Made by a program: the position numbers and the translations under genes. Under the pieces are notes generated by a model, which was not told the origin of the DNA, searched no databases, and saw only the letters and a program-made list of their open reading frames with translations. Below, one piece after another: positions 28,707 through 36,499 of a stretch of 64,000 nucleotides of DNA. The stretch spans positions 1 through 64,000 of the forward strand of contig CAIXIJ010000008.1 of assembly GCA_903919455.1 (NCBI GenBank), read 5' to 3'. Numbering within the stretch: the first letter of the stretch is position 1; each line of letters starts with the position of its first letter. The stretch is from an uncultured Acidimicrobiaceae bacterium. GTDB taxonomy: Bacteria > Actinomycetota > Acidimicrobiia > Acidimicrobiales > Ilumatobacteraceae.

Positions 28707-30296
28707 TCAGCGAAGGCGACTGGGTCGGCGGCGCAACGACAGCACCAGGTAACCGAGATCCAGGAACATCAGCGCGATCAGCACCTGCACCAGCGTGGAG
28801 CCCGCACCGGTGACCACCAGTTGGCCGGGCGTCGTGGTGCTGGGTGCCTCGGACGCAACTTGGGTAGTGGTGGTGGCCGGGATGGTGGTGGTGGCCGTCG
28901 ACACGCCCACGGCCTTCGTGCTCACGAACGACGTCGGCTTGGTGGGCTTGCACACGAACACCACCGGGCTGGGCAGGCCGATCTTCACACTCACATTGGC
29001 GCCGTACAGACGGAAGTCGATCTTGCCGGTGCGAGCGGTCCAGTGCATGGTCGGCACATCAAACTTCACCGTGGACGGCAACGCCTGGCCGTTCGAGGTC
29101 TTCACCGGAATCACCAGAGCGATGTTGTCGGCGTCTTGCGTGACCTGGACCGTGTTCGTGCCGGTGATGGCAAGGTCGAGGGTGCCGTCGATCGAGGTGC
29201 CGGGATTGATGAGACCGAAGTTGATGCCGGTCTGGAACACGCCGGCCGGGATGGTGACGCTCCACTTCATCTTCGAAAGGTCGAACTTCGAGTCGGCCGT
29301 CACTTCGCCCGGGGCGGTGCCCGTGGCCGTGAAGGTGAGTTCGCTGAGGTCGGGCGTCACGCTGTTCTTGCAGGAGGTGACGTAGTTACCCGAGCCAGCA
29401 ACCGGCGGCGGCAGCGTGGTGGTGGTAGCGGGCACCGTGGTGGCCGGAGCCGTCGTTGCCGGCGTCGTGGTGGCAGGGGCCGTGGTTGCCGGAGCAGTGG
29501 TGCCCGGAGTCGTGGTACCCGACGGGATGGTGGTGGTGGATCCGGCCACGGTGGTGGTGGTGCCACCGCCGACGGATGCCGAGGTCGTTGCGAAGATGCC
29601 GGGGGTGGACGGGGTGAAGGATGCGCCACCCACGGCCGAGGTGCCGCCCTGGCAGTCGAAGTTGGCCTTGATGAGGCCGCCGGCCACCTGAGCGCTGATG
29701 AACACACCACCGGCCGGGTTGGTCACGCCACCCGATACCTGCCCTGCGGCAATGGGCGGAAGCGAACCGGGCCCGCCCTGTGAGAAGTTCACTGCTCCGC
29801 CGGTCGGCGTCCAGGCCGTGTCGGGCAGGCTGACGTCGACATTGAGGGGAGTGGCGTTCTCGTCGCCATTACCCGGAATGCCATTCGGGTCGGTGATCGT
29901 GGTGGTGACCGTGGTGGAGAACTGCACCATCTTCTTCACGTCCGAGGTGCCGGTGGCGGTGAGCGACACCCATCCCTTCACCGGGATGGAGTTGTTACCA
30001 ACCGTCAACAAACCGAGGTTGTAGCCGGCAATCAACAGCGTGGCAGGAACGGCTGCAGTGAACTTCACACCACTCAGAGTGACGGAGTTCGCCGGATCGG
30101 CGGCGCCACTCCACGCGGCGGTTCCCGTCAAGCCCACGCCGATGTCGCTAAATGTGCCGGTGGCGTTGCTCTTGCATGAATTTGTGGCAGCAAGTGCCAC
30201 AGCTGTGCGACGAGTTGGCCCCACGACGATCGCTGCCGCGAGGGCAATCGATAGCATGACCAGCACGATGACGGCCCCGCGTTGGTGGCTTCGCAT
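28707..30296 (-). CDS. secreted/surface protein, duplicated beta-domain, Thr/Pro-rich linker, LPxTG-like C-terminal anchor
   Basis: N-terminal signal MRSHQRGAVIVLVMLSIALAAAIVVG; TTTPATTAPATTVPATTT linker; C-term QLVVTGAGSTLVQVLIALMFLDLGYLVLSLRRRPSRLR. Confidence 0.75.
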   Translation of the reverse strand: MRSHQRGAVIVLVMLSIALAAAIVVGPTRRTAVALAATNSCKSNATGTFSDIGVGLTGTAAWSGAADPANSVTLSGVKFTAAVPATLLIAGYNLGLLTVGNNSIPVKGWVSLTATGTSDVKKMVQFSTTVTTTITDPNGIPGNGDENATPLNVDVSLPDTAWTPTGGAVNFSQGGPGSLPPIAAGQVSGGVTNPAGGVFISAQVAGGLIKANFDCQGGTSAVGGASFTPSTPGIFATTSASVGGGTTTTVAGSTTTIPSGTTTPGTTAPATTAPATTTPATTAPATTVPATTTTLPPPVAGSGNYVTSCKNSVTPDLSELTFTATGTAPGEVTADSKFDLSKMKWSVTIPAGVFQTGINFGLINPGTSIDGTLDLAITGTNTVQVTQDADNIALVIPVKTSNGQALPSTVKFDVPTMHWTARTGKIDFRLYGANVSVKIGLPSPVVFVCKPTKPTSFVSTKAVGVSTATTTIPATTTTQVASEAPSTTTPGQLVVTGAGSTLVQVLIALMFLDLGYLVLSLRRRPSRLR

Positions 30297-30652
30297 GATC
30301 GTTCCCCTTGAAACTGTGTGGCTCGGAGACCGCCTCCCCAGGCAGTCAGGCAGCAGTTCACACCCCATTCAGGGCCGGTGTCAAGGGCCTACGACTTTTG
30401 GTAACTGTCAAGATGCCCAAAAGATGTCCTTGACGACCGACCGCACTGGGCTGGTATGTTGCCCACTGTCTCACCACCAACAGTGACGAGACACACCACG
30501 GGAGGGGACGTCGGTAGACGACTCGTGGATGCGATGGGGACAGTTGATACGACAGCCACGGTTTACCGTTCTGTCGGCTCGTCGCATTCCGGGTGTACCC
30601 ACACGATCTCACCGGTGGATGAAGTTCCGAGCCACCAACATCGAACGAGGGA

Positions 30653-32437
30653 GTGATCCTCTTGCAAGCATCCACTCGGCGTAAAAGCGCCATCGCAGCA
30701 GTCGCCGGTCTGTTGACCGCGCTGGTTGCGGTCGGAGTCACCACGGGAACAGCGTCTGCTGCGCCCGGAACGCTCACGACCGTCAACACCTGCCAGAACA
30801 ACGCCAACGGCAACTGGGCCGACATCTCCTGGACCCTGAACGGTACGGCGTCGCCGAACCCGCAGACGCTCGGCTCGGGGGACGTCACCCTGTCCGGCGG
30901 CAGCATCGTCGGCGAGATTCCGGCCGCCATTCTGGTGGCCGGTTACAACCTCGGCGTGCTCAGCGTCGGCACGAACCCGATCCCCACCAAGATCTGGGTC
31001 GGCCGTTCGGCCAGCAACGTCGACACCGGCGCAGGCGTGAAGGGCACGCTCACGAAGGTCGACGTGCTCGATCTTCCGTCGCAGCTGTCCACCGTCATCA
31101 CCGACCCGGACGGCGTGCCCGGTGGCACCGGCCCCGGCGGCGCTGACGAGACGGCCACGCCCATCAGCGTGGACCGGCCGCTGCCCGACTGGACGGTCAC
31201 CCCGCTCGGCGGCAACGTGGAGTTCAAGCAGGCTGGCCCCGGCGCCATCGGCCCGCTTCCCATCGGCGCTGGTGGCGCCAACACCGCCACCACCGGCAGC
31301 ATCTTCACCCAGTCCGTCGTCGCCGGCGGTCTGATCAAGGTGAACTTCGACTGCCAGCCCGGTGCGTCGGTTGCCGCTGTGCCGCCGTCCACCACCACCT
31401 CGTTCACGGCTGCTGCCAGCATCGGTGCGTTTGAGACCGGTGTTGTCGTGGCGCCGCCCACCGCCCCGGTCTGCACCAACGAGACGCTCAGCGTCGGCGT
31501 GGGTCAGAACTCCACGGTGGACCTCACCAACAACTGCACCGATGTGAACGAGGCGCAGGGTGGCGGTAGCCCCTTCACCTACCAGATCGGCGCAGTTTCG
31601 GCTGGCACGCTCACCCCGACCGCAACGGCCGGCATCTACACCTACGCCGCACCGGCAACCGACCCGGGCGCTCCGGTCGTCGTGAACTTCACGGCCACCG
31701 ACGCAACGGGCCTCGTCAGCGGCACGGCCACCATCACCGCCACCATCCTGGCCAACACCTGTGATGCCACCTTGGCTTCCTGCAACCTCACCGAGATCAT
31801 CGTGCAGCCGGTCATCGGCACCACCATGAAGCTCGAGAAGGTTCCCGGTGTGGTCGTCATGTCGCCGGTCATCTTGAACGGTCGTGAGCAGGTCTCCACC
31901 GGTGCGCTGCAGACCCTCACGGTCACCAACGCCCGCGGTACTGCCGCTGCATGGTCGGTCACGGCCTACGCCACCGACCTCGGTGCAGCAGGTGCACCCA
32001 CGTTCTCGCCGCTGCCCGGCGTGACCGTGGCGCTCTGCTCGCGAGCCGGTGCCGGTCCGCTGATCGCCAACCCGGTGCTCGCCGCAACGGTCGCCAGCGA
32101 TCGTCTCTGCATCCCCGGCGACAACCTCGGTTGGACGCCCAGCGCCGCCATCACCCACAACGACATCCCCGGTGATGTCGCCCAGGTGACCGCCGGTGCC
32201 GCCAGCGCCCCGACCCCCGCCGACTGGCTGGCCGGTCTGGTTACCGCGGGCAACACCAACGACCCTGGCGTCGGCGTGGACGGCCTCGGCGGTCTGCTCG
32301 GCTCGAGGACGCTGTGCTCCGCCCCGGTGAACCACTCGGGTGGCACGTTCACCTGCAACGCCTCCCTGTACCTCGGTGTCCCGGCTTCGGCCGGCGCCGG
32401 TCAGTACACCGGTGGCATCGTGCTGACGCTCGCCTGA
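30653..32437 (+). CDS. WxL-domain-like secreted surface protein
   Basis: Signal peptide …AGLLTALVAVGVTTGTASAAPG; C-term LTVTNARGTAAAWSVTAYATDL … QYTGGIVLTLA resembles the WxL domain; N-terminal domain paralogous to the divergent gene; likely start TTG 30662. Confidence 0.75.
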   Translation: MILLQASTRRKSAIAAVAGLLTALVAVGVTTGTASAAPGTLTTVNTCQNNANGNWADISWTLNGTASPNPQTLGSGDVTLSGGSIVGEIPAAILVAGYNLGVLSVGTNPIPTKIWVGRSASNVDTGAGVKGTLTKVDVLDLPSQLSTVITDPDGVPGGTGPGGADETATPISVDRPLPDWTVTPLGGNVEFKQAGPGAIGPLPIGAGGANTATTGSIFTQSVVAGGLIKVNFDCQPGASVAAVPPSTTTSFTAAASIGAFETGVVVAPPTAPVCTNETLSVGVGQNSTVDLTNNCTDVNEAQGGGSPFTYQIGAVSAGTLTPTATAGIYTYAAPATDPGAPVVVNFTATDATGLVSGTATITATILANTCDATLASCNLTEIIVQPVIGTTMKLEKVPGVVVMSPVILNGREQVSTGALQTLTVTNARGTAAAWSVTAYATDLGAAGAPTFSPLPGVTVALCSRAGAGPLIANPVLAATVASDRLCIPGDNLGWTPSAAITHNDIPGDVAQVTAGAASAPTPADWLAGLVTAGNTNDPGVGVDGLGGLLGSRTLCSAPVNHSGGTFTCNASLYLGVPASAGAGQYTGGIVLTLA

Positions 32438-32479
32438 CATTCGTCGGGTAGGCAAGCACACCTGAAGTTCAGTAACTGA

Positions 32480-32515
32480 GCGGGTGGGATCCCGGGCAAC
32501 CGGGGTCCCACCCGC
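32480..32515 (+). terminator. stem-loop after WxL-like gene
   Basis: GCGGGTGGGATCCCGGGCAACCGGGGTCCCACCCGC. Confidence 0.65.
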
Positions 32516-32578
32516 TTCTCACTGAAAGACCGTTCAACTGCAGCGGCTTTCTCACGAAGCAAAAGGACAGGACGACAC

Positions 32579-33613
32579 GTGGAGCTACGACGGAAGCGAA
32601 ACGGAACAATGGGTGCGCTGGCGCTGAGCGCCGTGCTGCTGTTCGGGGCCTTCACCCCTGCGTCGGCCATCTCACCGGCCTCGATCTCTCCGGCCGCCAC
32701 CACGCCCCCCAGCGACAGCGTGCCGGCCGACGAAACCGCTCCGAGCGATGCGGGCGCCTTCGCTGTGCGCCCCTACAGCTCCGATGGAGTAGGCGGGCGC
32801 GACTATTTCATCTACACGCTGAAGACCGGCACGGTCTACGGCGACAAGGTCACGATCTCCAACGACAGCGACCAGGAAGCCACCTACGCCGTCTACGCCA
32901 CGGATGCGGTGAACACCAACGACGGTTCCTTCAGCCTGCTGCGCGAGGAAGATAAGCCCAAGGACGTTGGTTCCTGGGTAGAGCTCGGCGCCACGCAGTA
33001 CACCCTGAAGCCGCACACCGAGGTGACCATTCCCTTCAGCGTCACCGTGCCGAACGACGCAATTTCGGGCGACCACGTGGGTGCCATCGTGGCCCAGAAG
33101 ATCGCCGACCCCTCCAACCCGAATGGCATCGGCCTGAACGTGCGCGTGCGCGTCGGGGCCCGGCTGTATGTGCGCATCGAAGGCGCCACCAACCCATCGT
33201 TGGCCGTCGACTCGTTCACGATGACCTACGACACCCCTGCCAATCCGTTCGGCACCGGCACTGCGAAGGTGGAGTACACGCTCACCAACACCGGCAACGT
33301 GCGCCTCACGCCCACCGCCACCTTGAAGCTTGCCGGTGTCTTCGGTCTGGGCGAGAAGAACTTCCCCGACCGAGAGATACCCGAGCTTCTCCCGGGCAAC
33401 TCCATCCAGATCGCCGAAGTGATGCTCGACGTGAAGCCGTATCTGCGGCTCACCGCCGATCTCGACATCACAGCCCCGGACGAAGCCGTTGCCGTCCACA
33501 GCACCATCACCCAGTGGGCCATTCCCTGGCTCGGCGTCGCAGTGATAGCGCTCATCATCGTGGCCTTGATGGTCCGCAGCATCGTCAAGCGGCGTAAGCG
33601 GGCAACTGCATGA
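32579..33613 (+). CDS. DUF916-like (WxL-interacting protein) membrane-anchored protein
   Basis: FAVRPYSSDGVGGRDYFIYTLKTGTVYGDKVTISNDSDQEATYAVYATDA…ISGDHVGAIVAQ, C-terminal TM plus RRKRATA. Confidence 0.78.
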   Translation: MELRRKRNGTMGALALSAVLLFGAFTPASAISPASISPAATTPPSDSVPADETAPSDAGAFAVRPYSSDGVGGRDYFIYTLKTGTVYGDKVTISNDSDQEATYAVYATDAVNTNDGSFSLLREEDKPKDVGSWVELGATQYTLKPHTEVTIPFSVTVPNDAISGDHVGAIVAQKIADPSNPNGIGLNVRVRVGARLYVRIEGATNPSLAVDSFTMTYDTPANPFGTGTAKVEYTLTNTGNVRLTPTATLKLAGVFGLGEKNFPDREIPELLPGNSIQIAEVMLDVKPYLRLTADLDITAPDEAVAVHSTITQWAIPWLGVAVIALIIVALMVRSIVKRRKRATA

Positions 33614-34992
33614 TCTCGGGTCGGACTCGGGCGATGTGGGCGACGTACCTCGCCAGCACCATGCTGGCGGTGGTGTCGATTGTCGCGCCCGTAGCCGCAG
33701 CATTGCCCGCCGCCGCCCCGCCGTCAGCCGACGACAGCGCCGCTGCCGCGGCACCTGCCATCGCTATCGAAGACCAACTCTTCAGCGAGCGAGAAGTGCA
33801 GGACGGAGCCACATTCAAGGTGGCCGGCACGGGATGGCCCGCCGACACCCTCATCCAGCTTGAAGTCTGTGGCGCCGAGGCCCGTTCCGGTACCAGCGAT
33901 TGCGCCTCCGACGCCGCCCAAGTGGTGGCCAGCAACGTCAGGGGAACGTTCGAGGGACGACTCGCGTTGGTCGTACCTCCGTCGCCATGCCCTTGCGTGG
34001 TGCGCGCGCTCAGCCAGACCACCACCGACACCGCACTCACCCCCATCGAGATCCCTGGTGCACCCACCTCGCACGCCGGTGACGGCGACATCACGGCACC
34101 CGCCCTTCGGCGTCTCGAAGCCTCGAACGTGGAACTCAGCGGTAGCGACAACCTGCGCACCTGGATGGGCGCCAGCCCGCAGCGCGTGTTCATGTTCGAG
34201 TTGAAGAACACCGGGTCGGTGGCCGTCAACAACGCAACCGTCACGATGACTGCCGGCCCATCGGATAACCCGACCGGCTTCGTGAAGCCGGTGAAGATCG
34301 AGCGCATGGAGGTGGGGCAGACACGGAAGATCTCCGTGCCCATCGAGTTCCCCAACCTCTCCTACGGCGAGCAATCGGTGCGGGCCACGCTGAACGGCAC
34401 CTCGATGCCCACCACCTTCGCGGCCACCACCACCACACACCCCTGGCTGGTGATCATCATTCCGATCGTGGTGGTCCTGCAGTTGCTGTTGCTGCTCATC
34501 CGCAATGCGCTACGCCGGCGCCTGAATGAGGCCGACGTCGTGCCTGCAGAGGTGGATCCTTCCATCCCGGCCGACGACTCGCTGATCTGCGTCGTGGAGT
34601 TCACCGAGGCAGACCCGAATGCCACGCCGAACGTGCAGCACCGAACCCAGGTGGTGCGCAGCATCAACGAAGTGCGCCAGATGGTGCTCGACGCCCTGAA
34701 GGTGGACGAGCAGGACCAACCGGTCGCCGTCGCCGGGCCCGAGCGGGTGATCAACACCATCACGGTGCTTGCCGATGCCGATGCACGCGTAGGCGCCTCC
34801 CACCACGCGTGCGATGTGCTCTGCACCTGGATTGAAAGCACCTACACCAACAGTTCGCACCCGTCGGCGCGTTCCCTCACGCTTCGCCGCCACAACAGTG
34901 GCACCAGCACGAACGTGTCCGCAGCGTCGGGGCTGGGAATGGTGCCACTGTCGGTGCTGGTTCGCGCCCCACACATTCGGGCCGCGGCCTGA
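33610..34992 (+). CDS. secreted single-TM protein of WxL locus, unknown function
   Basis: ATGA overlap with DUF916-like gene; signal peptide, Ig-like ectodomain FKVAGTGWPADTLIQLEVCG, TM LVIIIPIVVVLQLLLLLI, cytoplasmic C-domain. Confidence 0.7.
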   Translation: MISGRTRAMWATYLASTMLAVVSIVAPVAAALPAAAPPSADDSAAAAAPAIAIEDQLFSEREVQDGATFKVAGTGWPADTLIQLEVCGAEARSGTSDCASDAAQVVASNVRGTFEGRLALVVPPSPCPCVVRALSQTTTDTALTPIEIPGAPTSHAGDGDITAPALRRLEASNVELSGSDNLRTWMGASPQRVFMFELKNTGSVAVNNATVTMTAGPSDNPTGFVKPVKIERMEVGQTRKISVPIEFPNLSYGEQSVRATLNGTSMPTTFAATTTTHPWLVIIIPIVVVLQLLLLLIRNALRRRLNEADVVPAEVDPSIPADDSLICVVEFTEADPNATPNVQHRTQVVRSINEVRQMVLDALKVDEQDQPVAVAGPERVINTITVLADADARVGASHHACDVLCTWIESTYTNSSHPSARSLTLRRHNSGTSTNVSAASGLGMVPLSVLVRAPHIRAAA

Positions 34993-35026
34993 GCGCAGCA
35001 CGGCCTGAACGCAGCACGGCCTGAGA
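34986..35026. repeat. 16-bp tandem repeat carrying the stop codon of 33610..34992
   Basis: GGCCTGAGCGCAGCAC / GGCCTGAACGCAGCAC / GGCCTGAGA. Confidence 0.7.
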
Positions 35027-35031
35027 ACAAA

Positions 35032-35068
35032 AGAAGCGGCAGCCACGATAATTCGAGCCGCCGCTTCT
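35032..35068 (+). terminator. stem-loop downstream of WxL-locus operon
   Basis: AGAAGCGGC…GCCGCTTCT 9-bp stem. Confidence 0.5.
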
Positions 35069-35254
35069 CCTCCGAGCCACCGGAGAACGTCGCCATTGTA
35101 ACGACGACGATGTCGGATAGGCCAGAGCCGTCCGGTGAGAATCTGGTGAGCGCAAACTCGGCGCTGCGGCCCGGGCTAACGCACCCAGCGCGTGCGAAGC
35201 GATACGCTCGGCGTCGCCGTCACGCGGCCATCAGGTGATGGGGAGCCACCAACC

Positions 35255-36436
35255 ATGGGTCTGTTCAGCAAGAAGCCAAAGCCGAGCACCAGCGCCACCA
35301 ACGACGACGCGCCCGCGGGGGCGATGCCGGCCCCGACACCCCAGGCGGCACCCGTCGCAACTCCCGCTCCGCCGCGTGCCCCTGCACCGAATCCAGCGGC
35401 GCCGCCCGCCGCTGTTGGTTGGGGGTCGAAGAAGTCCAAGACGACCGCCATCGACCCTGTCGACTTCCTGAACCTCCGAGCTGAGTTGATGGAGGTGAAA
35501 GCCCGCCTGATGGCAGCCGAGCAATCGCGCGCCATCGTCGAGAGCCGCCTGGCAGCGCTCGATGCCACGGCGCTCGCATTGTCCTCAGATCAGGCAGGCA
35601 CCAGCGGTGCCGCCGAACGCCTGGCCGACCTGGAAGCGCGAGTGCTCCACATCGGTAACGGCGACGACGCCGAAGTCCTTGCGAAGATCGCCATGCTCGA
35701 GGCCCAGGTGGCCGAAGCCGCCGCCACCGCCGAAGCGGCTCGGGCCGAAGCCGCAGCCAAGCCCGAGGTGGTCGCGCCGTCGCCGTTGCTCGGCGCCATG
35801 CCCACAGCAGCACCCGACCCTGAGATGGCCGCCAAGCTCGACGCCATCGGGCTTCGCCTGTACGAACTCGACGACCTTGCACTGCGTGTCGCCCAGATCG
35901 ATGTGCTCACCGGTCAGCTCTCGCAGCTCAATGCCCGGGTCACCGCACAGGCCGAGTTTGGGGCGCAACTCAGCGCCATGCGCGATCGAATCACCGAACT
36001 GCAGACGGCACCGGAGACCGGCGACCAGAATGCCACTGCCACCAACGACCCCGAACTTCGCGACCAGATGACCGGCCTCACCACTCGCCTGGCAGCCACC
36101 GAGGCGCTGGCGGCGCAACTCGGCGCCCTCGCCGAGCGAGTTGCCACCACCGACGCCAACGCCCAGCAGACCACGGCGCAGTTGGCAGCGCTCGAGCAGC
36201 GCGTCGATTCGGTGGGTACCGAACTGGCCAACCAGATCAGCGAGCTGGGTCGCGACATCGACGGCCTTGCCGAGCGCACCGCCGACGTTGCATCCGGCAC
36301 GGTGAGCGACGAAGTGATGGCGGCGCTGCGCAGCGGGCAGATCAAGCTCGCCAACGAACAGGCCCGCTACGAGATCGCCTTCCGCGAAGACCTCGCCGCG
36401 CTCGCCGAGCACGTCCGCCGCCAACCCCGCGAATAA
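35255..36436 (+). CDS. coiled-coil protein, unknown function
   Basis: Pro/Ala-rich N-terminus then long heptad-like Ala/Glu/Leu helices. Confidence 0.7.
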   Translation: MGLFSKKPKPSTSATNDDAPAGAMPAPTPQAAPVATPAPPRAPAPNPAAPPAAVGWGSKKSKTTAIDPVDFLNLRAELMEVKARLMAAEQSRAIVESRLAALDATALALSSDQAGTSGAAERLADLEARVLHIGNGDDAEVLAKIAMLEAQVAEAAATAEAARAEAAAKPEVVAPSPLLGAMPTAAPDPEMAAKLDAIGLRLYELDDLALRVAQIDVLTGQLSQLNARVTAQAEFGAQLSAMRDRITELQTAPETGDQNATATNDPELRDQMTGLTTRLAATEALAAQLGALAERVATTDANAQQTTAQLAALEQRVDSVGTELANQISELGRDIDGLAERTADVASGTVSDEVMAALRSGQIKLANEQARYEIAFREDLAALAEHVRRQPRE

Positions 36437-36499
36437 GCCCTTACGTCGAAGGCGTCGGCGTAGCAGTAGAACGCGGGAACCACTCGAAGTGGGCGTGGG

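Noticed and set aside
29400-29560. Thr/Pro/Ala repeat as a distinct repeat element
   Set aside because: Low-complexity linker coding sequence within a surface protein; ordinary for actinobacterial exported proteins
30563-32461. 632-aa minus-strand ORF
   Set aside because: Antisense to the WxL-like gene; Gly/Arg-rich composition typical of shadow frames
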